A stretch of DNA of 49,427 bases from Fibrobacter sp. (GCA_016285835.1 JAEERM010000012.1:1-49427); one strand, 5' to 3'. Numbered from the stretch's first letter, positions 24,460-33,646 are shown. Translations and numbers: made by a program. The notes: generated by a model from the sequence alone, not told the origin.

Positions 24460-26691
24460 ATGAATATGAAAATGAAAAGAACATTGTTCATTCTCCTTGC
24501 TGCTTCGGTTGCGGCTTTGGCTAACCCGGTCAATGAGAACAAGGATTTGCTGGAAAGCAAAGCCGATTCGATAAATGCCAAGCGCGGATTTGAAATTGGC
24601 GGTGCCATCCGAGCTGTTGCACAGCGTTCTTCGTTCGATACGAAACAGGATCCGTCTGGCTCGATTCGACAGCCGACGGAGGAACGTAACGAGTTCGTCA
24701 CGGCCGACATCGATTTCCGCTTCCGCCCCTACGAGGAAGTCCGAGCCAACGTGATGCTCCGCCTTGGTGGCGGTATGCAGGAATACTTTGCATCCGCAGC
24801 CAAAACGCTGACTGTCGCCTGGATCAATGTCGAAGGAAATGTCGGCAATTCGTTCTATTGGATTGTGGGTGATTTCCGCCAGCAATATTCTCCGCTGACA
24901 CTCTTCTTGCCGGGCATCGACATCATGTACGAACCGACGGTGTTCGCCCGCAAGCGCCACATGGCGCAGAAGGAACAGCTGATCGAAGGCAACCAGCGTA
25001 ATTTGCAGGGTGCCAACATCCAGTTCCGCACTAGCTTGGGCGATGCTGTCGGAGAAATGAGAGCCGAGGCGCTCTTCGCTCGCGTTAACCGCACCTCCGT
25101 TCTGGACTTCAGCGGTGCCGAGGGCAATATCTTGCCGAACGGCTTGTTCGCCGGTTCAACCCAGGCGTCCAATATGGACAAGTGGTTGGCCGCAGGTAAC
25201 CTCGAACTCCTCCCGCTCAACAAGAATCTCTATGTTGGTGTAACGCCAATGTACATCTTCGACAACAAGAATACTTACGCGCACAATGCTTACAGGCATC
25301 CTGTTGACGAAGATAATAACTACCAGCTTGGCAAACCTTATGAACGAGGCGATGTCAACCCGTTTGACACTTCTGCCCAGAACACGATTGTTGCAAGCGG
25401 TCGCCTTGGTGCAGATGTTGCCGGACTTCTCGGATCCAAGACTCTTGTGGCCGACCTCGTAGGCGAAGGAGCCATGTCGATGAACAAGATCGACAAGGCC
25501 AAGGATGACAAGATCAAGGAAGAAACCGAAAAGGGTATGGCTATCCTTGCAACGGCGAATGTTGGTTACAAGGTCGAGAACAAATTTGGTGCAGTTCTCA
25601 CTGTGGACTTCATCCGCAACGATAGCGCCTGGTTCAACAACCTTGCCCAGTCTTCCAGTTTCTTTGCCCAGAGAATCTTGAACTCCGATGTGGATTACGA
25701 CCAGGTCCGCTTTGGCGTGAATGCCCCGCTGTACAGCACCTTTGATGCCCTCTACAACTTCTCCCCGAAATTCGCACCTGTGGCAACGTCCTTGGGTACG
25801 GACGACCAGAATACGAAACTCGGCCAGACGGAAAGCTACAACATAGCTCCCTATAACAAGAACTCCTGGACGACGAACGTATATACGCTTGCTCAGTTGC
25901 GCTTGCTTGAATCGTTTGCCGATCCGAACATCCAGCTTTCTCTCCCGAACGGTCTTGCCACGGCGAACCGCATGGGTGCCCGCGCAGTCTTGACGGGTAA
26001 CTGGAAGGACCTTGCCGAACTCCAGGGTATGTTTAGCACCTTCAACCAGGTCAAGGCTATCAAGGCTGATAACCTCAAGGCTGCCAAGTATATGGAATAT
26101 GGTGGCGGCGCCAAGTGGGACATCTTCAAGACAATCGGTTTCCAGCGTCCGCTTGAAATTTCTGGATCCTACAAACATTCCGAACGTTCCGTCGATTATG
26201 ATCCTGCTCTTATGGGTGTCGGTGGCACTGCGGAATTCAAGAGCAACTTCATCAATGCCGGGCTCTACCTGCAGTACTTGCCGCGCTTGGGCTTCACTGC
26301 CGGTTTCCAGATGATTACTTCGGAAATCAACGATCAGCAGGCGCAGATGGATGCTGACTGGGCTTATCCCAATGTCAGCAGGAAGAAAAACCCGATTATG
26401 AAGGGTGATCAGAAACAGTGGATGGTCGGCTTGGACTACGCCATGGAAGAACATGCCTGGCTCTCGGTCAATGTAGGCCAGGTTAGGGTCAAGAACGAGT
26501 ACAACTTGACTCTGGGCGGAACTCCGGGAACCTACAAGGTGGATAATGGGGTTTATTCCTACAAGGACTCCAAGGATCTGTCTATGAATTTGCCGGCGTA
26601 TTACTATGTCGAGGAATCTGCAACTCCGACAAAGTTTGAGCATGAATTCACCCAGATGATTTTTGAAGCTTCCATTAATGTGGAATTTTAA
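24460..26691 (+). CDS. Large outer-membrane beta-barrel protein (barrel 2 of 3), unknown function
   Basis: 743 residues. The ATG at 24460 follows GGAGG with 9-base spacing; an upstream GTG is less likely. After the signal peptide (ending VAALANP) comes LLESKADSINAKRGFEIGGA, closely parallel to barrel 3. Repeated strands follow, for example VTADIDFRFRPYEEVRANVM and NSFYWIVGDFRQQYSPL. The C-terminus FEASINVEF alternates hydrophobic residues and ends in Phe, a strong outer-membrane insertion signal. The gap to its neighbours is 15 bases on both sides, so one mRNA is expected. Function is unknown. Confidence 0.72.
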   Translation: MNMKMKRTLFILLAASVAALANPVNENKDLLESKADSINAKRGFEIGGAIRAVAQRSSFDTKQDPSGSIRQPTEERNEFVTADIDFRFRPYEEVRANVMLRLGGGMQEYFASAAKTLTVAWINVEGNVGNSFYWIVGDFRQQYSPLTLFLPGIDIMYEPTVFARKRHMAQKEQLIEGNQRNLQGANIQFRTSLGDAVGEMRAEALFARVNRTSVLDFSGAEGNILPNGLFAGSTQASNMDKWLAAGNLELLPLNKNLYVGVTPMYIFDNKNTYAHNAYRHPVDEDNNYQLGKPYERGDVNPFDTSAQNTIVASGRLGADVAGLLGSKTLVADLVGEGAMSMNKIDKAKDDKIKEETEKGMAILATANVGYKVENKFGAVLTVDFIRNDSAWFNNLAQSSSFFAQRILNSDVDYDQVRFGVNAPLYSTFDALYNFSPKFAPVATSLGTDDQNTKLGQTESYNIAPYNKNSWTTNVYTLAQLRLLESFADPNIQLSLPNGLATANRMGARAVLTGNWKDLAELQGMFSTFNQVKAIKADNLKAAKYMEYGGGAKWDIFKTIGFQRPLEISGSYKHSERSVDYDPALMGVGGTAEFKSNFINAGLYLQYLPRLGFTAGFQMITSEINDQQAQMDADWAYPNVSRKKNPIMKGDQKQWMVGLDYAMEEHAWLSVNVGQVRVKNEYNLTLGGTPGTYKVDNGVYSYKDSKDLSMNLPAYYYVEESATPTKFEHEFTQMIFEASINVEF

Positions 26692-26706
26692 TGGGAGGTA
26701 GTTAAG

Positions 26707-28878
26707 ATGAACTTCAATATGAAAATCAAAACAATCGCGCTGGTTTCCTCCTTCTTTTTCGCAGCCGGTTCTGCTATGGCTGCGGATCAGGATTCCATTG
26801 TCTCCCAACAGAAATCCTTGCTCGAAACATTGGATTCGCTGAACGATGCCGTTCTGGGCTTGAGGGTTAATGGTACCGCAAAATCCGGTGGCCTTACTTC
26901 CATAGCGAAATCTGACAATTTTGCCAAGGAATCTGCAACGCAAGAAAACCAGGCATATACTGACGTAGACCTTAAATTCGGAGCGAACCCAAGTGCCGAA
27001 ACGCATGTCGATGTCCGCATGCGCTTGCATAAGGATTGGCAGAGTGCTTACGACGTGAACAATAACCCGGTTATTGGTCACTGGTTCTCGTACGATGGAC
27101 TTATCCTCAATAAGCACCTGAATTTCAATCTCGGTTACATGCGTGTCGGTTACACTCCGCTCACCATCAGCACCCCGCAGCCGGACTTGTTGCAGGAACC
27201 GGAAATCCTCGCTTCCCACAGGGTCGAAGCTTTAGCTCGCCGTAACCTGGATACGACGGATCGGCGCCTGTTGCACGGCTTGAACGCCGAATACAACAGT
27301 GGCAAGATTGGCGTAGTGGACAATGTCTTTATGCAGATTACCGGGGCTCGCTTGCGTAACGTTGCCAAGAAGACCGACCAGGTGTTCTTCGATTTCGACT
27401 TTTCCGACCGTTATCTCCTTGCATCCCGTCTCGGGCTTGAAATTATGGGCTTCCGCCTCGGGGGCGATTTCTACAATGTTTCGGACCGCAAGTTGAGTCG
27501 TCGTTCGCATATGATTTTGGCGTCGGACACGGTATACTATGAGTATAACCGCGTCATTTCCGCCGAACTTGGATTTGCGAGCAAACCGCTGATGCCGTCG
27601 CTCCCATTGGAATTCGGTTTCAACGGTGAATTTGCCATGTCCAACTGGGATATGGATCGTGATTACATGAAAAAGGAAAAGGTGGAGAGCTATCTTTTGA
27701 ATGTGGGGCACGATCCCAAGGTGCCGGCAGATTCCTTCGTCTATTATAAGAAGGGTGAGGTTGATTCAAGTTTCAACTTTTCTGAAAAGGTTGCCGATGA
27801 CAAGGGCAAGAGCTTCTATGTGGAACCCTTCGTTCGCGGAGATGTTGCCAATGTCGAATACGATGTGAAGGTTCGCTACTTGCAAACGGATGAAAAATTC
27901 TGGTCCGAGATGGCGGCGACTCCGTCTTACCGTGGCAATGCAATTGTGCTGAATTCGAATGCGTTGTATTCGAGCGCGACCGACAGCATGATTGTTGCTA
28001 ACTTCGGTTCCTCCAGCTTGGAAAACCTCTATTTCAATGTCTACAATGCGGTGACCTTGAATGCGACGAACCTCATGACTTCGAAATCCAAAAACGCCCT
28101 TTCCAAGAAGGACGAAAGTGATTTCCTCTATTCCCGCCTTTACAACAACTATAAGGATGGGCATTTCTACCGCAATGGTTATTCGGCTGCTATCCTGAAG
28201 CGCTCCGAGATCGAGTCGGACATGTTCGCTCTCGATCCGACAATCAGTCTCGCTATGCCTTATGGTGATGTGACCCCCGATCGCAAGGGTGTCAAGGCAT
28301 CCCTCGCCGTGAACTGGAACGATATTGTCATGTTCGATGCCCGCTTCGACATGCTGACCCAAGGCAAGAGCGTCAAGAGCGTGGATGTCGATGACAATAC
28401 GGGTGCTATCAATGTCGTTACCGAAGAAAACAAGTTCAAGCGCTACGCTGCCGGTTTAGGTTTCGATATTGGGCAGCTCCTGGCTTTGGACCGCAAACTC
28501 CTCATTCAGGGGTCCTACGACCATTCCGAGGAAAGCGCAAGCCTGAAGCGCAAGGCAGACCGCATTATGGGCGGTGTCACCTTGAACGTGTGGGGCCCGA
28601 TCTCTCTCTTGGGTAGCATGCAGATGTTCAACAAGGAATTCGGGAAGACTGGCTTTGTCATTGCCGACGGCCTTGCTACTATAACCAAGAGCAAGGAAAT
28701 GCTCACTCTCGAAGGTTTCCGTCTGAGAATCGCTCCTGCCTCCTACCTGGATTTGCAGGGTGGGTACTTGAAGAACGATGTTACCTATAAATCTATGGAT
28801 GAGGCCGGCGCTATGAAAGAGTCTACGCTTTCTGTAGGCAAGATGGTCGCTTCCGCCGACATAACGGTTAATTTCTAA
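26707..28878 (+). CDS. Large outer-membrane beta-barrel protein (barrel 3 of 3), unknown function
   Basis: 723 residues with GGGAGG 8 bases before the ATG. The signal peptide ends AMAADQ. Then comes LLETLDSLNDAVLGLRVNGT, the same segment as in barrel 2 (LLESKADSINAKRGFEIGGA), followed by strands such as YTDVDLKFGANPSAETHVDV and FNLGYMRVGYTPL. The C-terminus SADITVNF ends in Phe. Barrels 2 and 3 look like diverged paralogues; barrel 1 is more distant. No catalytic motif was seen. Together the three could form or line one outer-membrane complex, which is inference from gene order only. Confidence 0.72.
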   Translation: MNFNMKIKTIALVSSFFFAAGSAMAADQDSIVSQQKSLLETLDSLNDAVLGLRVNGTAKSGGLTSIAKSDNFAKESATQENQAYTDVDLKFGANPSAETHVDVRMRLHKDWQSAYDVNNNPVIGHWFSYDGLILNKHLNFNLGYMRVGYTPLTISTPQPDLLQEPEILASHRVEALARRNLDTTDRRLLHGLNAEYNSGKIGVVDNVFMQITGARLRNVAKKTDQVFFDFDFSDRYLLASRLGLEIMGFRLGGDFYNVSDRKLSRRSHMILASDTVYYEYNRVISAELGFASKPLMPSLPLEFGFNGEFAMSNWDMDRDYMKKEKVESYLLNVGHDPKVPADSFVYYKKGEVDSSFNFSEKVADDKGKSFYVEPFVRGDVANVEYDVKVRYLQTDEKFWSEMAATPSYRGNAIVLNSNALYSSATDSMIVANFGSSSLENLYFNVYNAVTLNATNLMTSKSKNALSKKDESDFLYSRLYNNYKDGHFYRNGYSAAILKRSEIESDMFALDPTISLAMPYGDVTPDRKGVKASLAVNWNDIVMFDARFDMLTQGKSVKSVDVDDNTGAINVVTEENKFKRYAAGLGFDIGQLLALDRKLLIQGSYDHSEESASLKRKADRIMGGVTLNVWGPISLLGSMQMFNKEFGKTGFVIADGLATITKSKEMLTLEGFRLRIAPASYLDLQGGYLKNDVTYKSMDEAGAMKESTLSVGKMVASADITVNF

Positions 28879-28890
28879 GGAGTCTTGAAA

Positions 28891-29784
28891 ATGAAAAAAA
28901 TGTACCAAGGCTTGATGATTATTGCAATGGCGGCTCTTGTGGGTTGTTCTTCCATGGAAGTCAACGATGTAGATGCCGTGGCTGAGAACTATCCCAGCGA
29001 TTTCGATGGTTCTGTCTATTTGCAACTTCACCCGGTGTTGCTGACAATGCAGATTCAGGATTACGTTGCAGATAGAAATGCGAAACTCAAGGCATCCATG
29101 GATGCCGATGCCTACAAAGCTCTGGTAGCGGAAGATTCGCTTGCCTTTGTTCAGGATACGGCATCCTTGCGTAGGTTTTATACCAGTTCGCGATATGCAG
29201 ACTTCCCCCAAGAAAAATGGGACTCCCTTTGGATTGAAAAACAGGATACGAATGTCATAGAAATCAAGGAACCCGTGATTACGAAAGTCACCTTGGATTC
29301 CCTGGACTCGGCGGGTACTGCGTATGCCCAGTTGCCCATCTATGTCGATAGCCTTGTTTTTGATACGGCCGGCATGATTCAAACTGTTTTTGGTAAGCTG
29401 GACACAACTGAAGAGGCCGAGGCCATAGAGGTTGAAATCGACAAAATTACGGTAAAGGTTAATTCCAAATCGATCAAGAGAGATACCGTAACTAGGGATT
29501 CAATCGAAATAACCCCGGTACCTCCTGGCATTGATAAATCGGTAACCCGTTATACTTTGCCCTACAACATTTACGGGGTGGATAAAGATATCGATACGTT
29601 GAATGTCATTATTCCGGATGCCGAGGCCGCTGCTCTTCAGTTTGTCGCTTATGGTCAAAGTCATGGCTGGGCCTATCGCCGCTGCCATGAGAGCGAAAAG
29701 GGCAATGAGGAAGCCGGCGAGGTTACTTATCCTACAAAGAAATTGTACTGCGATGACAACGGTGTGATCCGTGAAATTAAGTAG
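28891..29784 (+). CDS. Lipoprotein of the surface operon, unknown function
   Basis: 297 residues. The ATG at 28891 has AAGGAG 8 bases upstream; a TTG six bases earlier is not needed. The signal peptide ends at the lipobox LVGC, followed by SSMEVND. The mature part is rich in Asp, Val and Thr with no recognised domain. It contains a predicted mixed alpha/beta middle (EVEIDKITVKVNSKSIK) and a C-terminal Cys pair (YRRCHES and LYCDDNG). Its position after three barrel genes and before the GH18-like gene suggests a partner lipoprotein at the outer membrane, as in other barrel-lipoprotein systems. Confidence 0.7.
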   Translation: MKKMYQGLMIIAMAALVGCSSMEVNDVDAVAENYPSDFDGSVYLQLHPVLLTMQIQDYVADRNAKLKASMDADAYKALVAEDSLAFVQDTASLRRFYTSSRYADFPQEKWDSLWIEKQDTNVIEIKEPVITKVTLDSLDSAGTAYAQLPIYVDSLVFDTAGMIQTVFGKLDTTEEAEAIEVEIDKITVKVNSKSIKRDTVTRDSIEITPVPPGIDKSVTRYTLPYNIYGVDKDIDTLNVIIPDAEAAALQFVAYGQSHGWAYRRCHESEKGNEEAGEVTYPTKKLYCDDNGVIREIK

Positions 29785-29797
29785 GCGAGGTATTTAT

Positions 29798-30856
29798 ATG
29801 AATCTGAAAGTAGTTGCTTTGGCGTTAGCTTTGGGATGTGCCGTTTCGGCACAGGCTGCCGCCGACAAAGTAGTCGGATACTTCCCGTATTGGAGCCAGT
29901 ATTCCCAGTTCTACCCGAAGGACATTCGTTACAACACCGTGACGCACGTCCATTATGTGTCCCTGATGCCGGGCGAAGACGGCTCGCTTGCTTTCGTTGA
30001 CGAGAACGATGTTGCGAATTTCAAGGATTTGGTCAAGTTCACAAAGGAAAATGGCGTGAAGTTGGTCGTTTCTGTCGGTGGTGCCGAAGCCGAGGGCAAC
30101 CTGAAGGCTATCGCCTCTTCCGAGGAACTTCTCCCGACATTCGTTTCCAATGTCAAGAGCTGGCTCGATAAAAACGGCGGCGACGGTGTCGAACTGGATT
30201 GGCAAAACATCACCGCCGAGGATGCCGAGGACTATTCCAAGCTGGTCAATGCACTGGTGAGCGAGATGCCCGGCATGATTGTCGCCTCGTCCATGTACCC
30301 GTATATGGCCCAGGAAGCCTATTCCGCCGAGACGATGAACAAGCTCTCCTACATCGACGTGTTCATGCCCGACCAGATGACGGAAGAATCTTCCGAGCTC
30401 GTCCCGAACCAGGGTGCCACCAAGATTCACGAAATGCTTTCCATGGTGAGCGACATGGGTATAGAGAAGGACAAGCTTCTCCCCGTGATTTACCTGTATG
30501 GCAAGTCTTTTGTCGGCGCTACGGGTTATGGTTCTTCCCACCAGGGTTTCGGTAGCGGTAACGAAGGTTACCTCGGCTATAACGAACTGATGGGCAAGTT
30601 TGATGAACCCGACTACAAGGTCACTTTTGACGAAGATTCCAAGTCCGAATTGGCTGTGAGCGCTTCCGAAGCGATTGTGTTCATGGGGATCCCCTCCGTG
30701 AAGGCTGTTGCCGAAGATGTCAAGAGCGAAGGCTTCAGCGGTGTGGCTGTGTACGAACTCGACCAAGACCATCACGAACCGATTGTTTCGCTTCTTGTGA
30801 CCATTGGCCTGCAACTTCGCCCGAACGTCAACTACAAGGCTACCAAGAAAAAGTAA
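29798..30856 (+). CDS. GH18-fold secreted protein lacking the catalytic glutamate (probable pseudo-chitinase)
   Basis: 352 residues with a signal peptide ending SAQA. The GH18 TIM barrel is recognisable from VVGYFPYWSQY at the first strand, LVVSVGG (the SxGG motif, about residues 89-95) and the catalytic-strand motif. In active GH18 enzymes that motif is DGxDxDxE. Here it reads DGVELDWQ: D129 and D134 remain, the middle Asp is Glu132, and the proton-donor Glu is replaced by Gln136 (codon CAA). Hydrolysis is therefore unlikely, and a lectin-like role binding chitin, peptidoglycan or another glycan is more probable. It is the last gene of the six-gene operon and is followed by a strong terminator. 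Confidence 0.8.
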   Translation: MNLKVVALALALGCAVSAQAAADKVVGYFPYWSQYSQFYPKDIRYNTVTHVHYVSLMPGEDGSLAFVDENDVANFKDLVKFTKENGVKLVVSVGGAEAEGNLKAIASSEELLPTFVSNVKSWLDKNGGDGVELDWQNITAEDAEDYSKLVNALVSEMPGMIVASSMYPYMAQEAYSAETMNKLSYIDVFMPDQMTEESSELVPNQGATKIHEMLSMVSDMGIEKDKLLPVIYLYGKSFVGATGYGSSHQGFGSGNEGYLGYNELMGKFDEPDYKVTFDEDSKSELAVSASEAIVFMGIPSVKAVAEDVKSEGFSGVAVYELDQDHHEPIVSLLVTIGLQLRPNVNYKATKKK

Positions 30857-30886
30857 TTCGTTCGGCTTAAGTAAAGCATTTAATAG

Positions 30887-30920
30887 AGAAATCCGTCCTG
30901 TGGGACGGATTTCTTTGTTT
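30887..30920 (+). terminator. Strong terminator of the surface operon
   Basis: AGAAATCCGTCC (30887-30898) and GGACGGATTTCT (30903-30914) form a perfect 12-bp stem with a TGTG loop, followed by TTGTTT. Confidence 0.9.
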
Positions 30921-30983
30921 AGGAGAGAATTTTTTGCCTGCAAAGGCCTTGCGGTATGGTTTTAGGCTATATGGATTCATAAA

Positions 30984-31011
30984 CAAAGCCTCACCAGTCG
31001 GTGAGGCTTTG
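30984..31011 (-). terminator. Terminator of the second GH5 gene
   Basis: CAAAGCCTCACC and GGTGAGGCTTTG form a perfect 12-bp stem with a 4-base loop. On the minus strand it is followed by a T-rich run, 21 bases after the GH5 stop codon. Confidence 0.85.
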
Positions 31012-31032
31012 TGAAACTTCCGATTTGCCGGT

Positions 31033-33300
31033 CTAGCGCTTGTTCCAGCGGAGTTTTGTCGCTTGGCTACCTTGGCGTACGATTGCGACGTAGGAGCCGT
31101 TGGAAAGGCCCTTTAACTGCACGGAATGGGTCCCGGTGGTGTAGCGTTCCGATTGGCTCAGTACGCGGTTGCCGATGGCATCATAGACTTCCAGCTTGAC
31201 CATTCCGGCTTTCTCTGTACTGAACGAGAGCGTGTTTCCGTTTATCTGGGCGCTGAGGCCGCGAGCGATTGTGATAGAGGGGCGAATGGCGTCATCTTCT
31301 ATTACCTCTTCCTCTTGCTGCTGGTCCTTGTTCAAGAATGCCTGGTGCTCGGCCAGGTTGACTGCCTTGCTGGCATCGCCGATGGTAACGACTATGGAGA
31401 CTTCCTTTGCCTGGTATAATTCTGTTTCTTCGACTGTGGCCGTGATGGTGACAATCGCATTCTGGTCTCCTGCGACTAGGGTGGACCCGTCGCGTGTCAG
31501 GTATTTCGATGTCGGTTCACCGTCGAACGTGTAGGTGATTTTTGTCCCCTTCATTGTCGTATCGAGGACAATCTCTTCCACTTTTCCCCCGAGAGGGATA
31601 GTCACGTTCTTGAAATCGGGCGTTATTCTGTTGTAACCCTTGGTATAGGAGAAAATAATAGTGTCCTGCATTGCCCTGTATCCGGTCACGGCGGGTGCCG
31701 TTGCGACAATCTTTGCATCGCCGAAACTATTCATCTGGAACATCCATACCTTGTTGTTGTACAAGTCTCCTGCGCAGGATGCTATCTTGCATACCACATT
31801 TTTGACTTCAATGATTTCCGGGTTTAAGGATTTGAGCGTGAATGTAGCTCCTTCGATAGTTTTATTGCTTTCTGTCAGCGCGTATTCTTTTTTACCATCT
31901 TCGTCATAGTCTTTTAATTGGGTAGAAGTTTTTTCGTTCCAACAGTCGCTGTTGTAGGCGCATCCTCCATTGGAGAAGTTGCGAATCGTCTGCCCGGCAA
32001 CCTGGTCGACGTTTACGACCGATTCGGACCCGTCGTTGCCGGTGAGGATTGCGAAACCGTAGTCATGGATATCAAGTGTCGAACCGGAAACAGATACGAC
32101 CGCCTCGTTGCTGGAGGTATAGGTGCAACCCGATTTAAGTGCGTCGGTGACTTGCGTTACAGTCTGTTTGACATAGACGCTCTTGAATGCGCAGCTACCA
32201 GTGTTCTTGCCCTTGACTAGAGAATCGGCCCAGTTGCGCCCGTTCTTGGTGAGGTATTCCTTAACAATGTTCCCGGAAGTTGTGTATGTAGCCGACGAAA
32301 GAAGACCGTAGTTGTTGAGCGGTTGTTTTCCTTCGAACATGGCCGATTTTTCGCTCTTGTTGTCCGTGGCGCTTGTCAGCTGGCGGAAACTCCAGTTGCA
32401 GTTGGGAATCATCTTCTGGTCCATGTAGCTGGTCCATTCGTTTGTGGCGCTGGTATTCGGGTTCCCGTCACCGTCTGCATTGGTTGTGCCCCATTCGCTG
32501 ATGAACACTGGGTACCCTGCATTCAGGGCCTGGTCAATCCTGCCGCTGTAAGAGCCTTTGGAATGTGTTGCTGCGTAAAAGTGCAATACGTAGGCGATGT
32601 TTGTTGAATTCACGGGGTCCGATGCACCGTTCTGCGGATTTTGCGACCAGGTCGGCGTGCCTACGAGAATCAGATTCTGCGTGTTGTTGCGAATGACGGG
32701 GCAGATGGTGTTGGCGTAGCTTTTGACCGCGCCCCAGTTGCCGCCGTTTCCGTCAACAGGTTCGTTGAAGATTTCGTAGATGACGTTCGGCACGTCTTTG
32801 TACTTTTTGGAAACCGTTTCGAAAAATGTCTTTGCGAGGGATGTTTCCTTGTGGGCGCGGTGGCTATGCCAGTCGATAATGATGTAGACATCGCTCTCGA
32901 TGGCGGCCGCAACCATGTTGTCGATCAAATTGAGACTGTTGTCCGGGGCACCTTTGTACGAACTTTCACTTGTCAACTCGTTTGTAGTGCCACCGTCGCT
33001 ATCGTAGTATTGGACGCCGAGCGCGAAACGGAATACATCAATCTTGAGGTTTTCGGCGGCCCAGGCGATAACGTTCTTGTTGTAGTAGGGTTTCCCTGTG
33101 CCATCGGCCCAAAACAGGCTTACTCCGCGGAGCATCACCTGTTGATTGTTCTTTTCGCCGATAATCTTGTTTCCACTGGTGTGGAGAGCTCCGTAATAAG
33201 ATACGGGGCCGACGCGTTTGGGAGTGCAGTCGACTGCTGCCGCGAATGTGGGGGCAGTGACAAACATCGCCAGACATAAGAGTAATTTTTTCATTTTCAT
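31033..33300 (-). CDS. GH5 endoglucanase with C-terminal sorting tail
   Basis: 755 residues. The start has AGGAA 9 bases upstream; an ATG two codons in is an alternative. A signal peptide (ending TFAAA, no lipobox) precedes a GH5 domain at residues about 30-330 with the acid/base Glu180 in YEIFNEP and the nucleophile Glu269 in ISEWGTT. Residues about 380-650 are strand-rich accessory modules with paired Cys and Ig/BIG-like repeats (SSNEAVVSVSGSTLDI). An acidic linker (QQQEEEVIEDD) leads to a C-terminal T9SS-like tail (NGNTLSFS, VKLEVYDAIGNRVL, GSYVAIV). It is probably secreted to the surface to cut cellulose or related glucans. It shares a divergent regulatory gap with the 33701 gene. Confidence 0.92.
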   Translation of the reverse strand: MKMKKLLLCLAMFVTAPTFAAAVDCTPKRVGPVSYYGALHTSGNKIIGEKNNQQVMLRGVSLFWADGTGKPYYNKNVIAWAAENLKIDVFRFALGVQYYDSDGGTTNELTSESSYKGAPDNSLNLIDNMVAAAIESDVYIIIDWHSHRAHKETSLAKTFFETVSKKYKDVPNVIYEIFNEPVDGNGGNWGAVKSYANTICPVIRNNTQNLILVGTPTWSQNPQNGASDPVNSTNIAYVLHFYAATHSKGSYSGRIDQALNAGYPVFISEWGTTNADGDGNPNTSATNEWTSYMDQKMIPNCNWSFRQLTSATDNKSEKSAMFEGKQPLNNYGLLSSATYTTSGNIVKEYLTKNGRNWADSLVKGKNTGSCAFKSVYVKQTVTQVTDALKSGCTYTSSNEAVVSVSGSTLDIHDYGFAILTGNDGSESVVNVDQVAGQTIRNFSNGGCAYNSDCWNEKTSTQLKDYDEDGKKEYALTESNKTIEGATFTLKSLNPEIIEVKNVVCKIASCAGDLYNNKVWMFQMNSFGDAKIVATAPAVTGYRAMQDTIIFSYTKGYNRITPDFKNVTIPLGGKVEEIVLDTTMKGTKITYTFDGEPTSKYLTRDGSTLVAGDQNAIVTITATVEETELYQAKEVSIVVTIGDASKAVNLAEHQAFLNKDQQQEEEVIEDDAIRPSITIARGLSAQINGNTLSFSTEKAGMVKLEVYDAIGNRVLSQSERYTTGTHSVQLKGLSNGSYVAIVRQGSQATKLRWNKR

Positions 33301-33375
33301 AGTTTCGTTCCTGTTTTGCTATTTCAAAATAATGCTACCTGGACCCAATCGCATACACTATATTAGAAAAAAAAT

Positions 33376-33418
33376 GGTTACGGTCGTAAACGCGTTTCGT
33401 TGAATTTCCCGTAACACC
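33376..33418 (-). promoter_or_regulatory. Putative operator element, copy 2 (second GH5 divergent promoter)
   Basis: On the minus strand it begins GGTGTTACGGGAAATTC and ends GCGTTTACGACCGTAACC. The same order of blocks occurs in copy 1 at 21259-21304. GTTACGG/CCGTAAC form outer 7-bp inverted repeats, and AAACGCGTTT is a perfect inner palindrome. Confidence 0.5.
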
Positions 33419-33640
33419 TACCATGAAAATAAATTCGTGCGTCCATTTCGGCGATAGGGTAGACTCATAAAATATGTTATTTTTGTAATATAGTGATTTC
33501 CCGCACATAGTCGTTTGGAAGGTGATTTCCTTTTTATGCAAAAAAAAGTGTTCCAAATTACAAATCAGCCTAAAAATGCTTCAGATTGTAAATATTTGCT
33601 AAAAAAACGGATTTTTCGTGCTTTTTTTATTTAAATAGAA

Positions 33641-33646
33641 TATATT
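33641..33646 (+). promoter_or_regulatory. -10 box (TATATT) of the 33701 gene
   Basis: TATATTAGCGCC matches the -10 plus start context at 39222 (TATATTAGGGGCG). The leader would be about 48 bases and ends in an AGAGAGAG Shine-Dalgarno-like stretch. Confidence 0.5.

Noticed and set aside
25156..27219. A 687-codon minus-strand frame across the second and third barrel genes
   Set aside because: It spans two real genes and their gap, has no signal peptide or motif, and is a codon-bias shadow.
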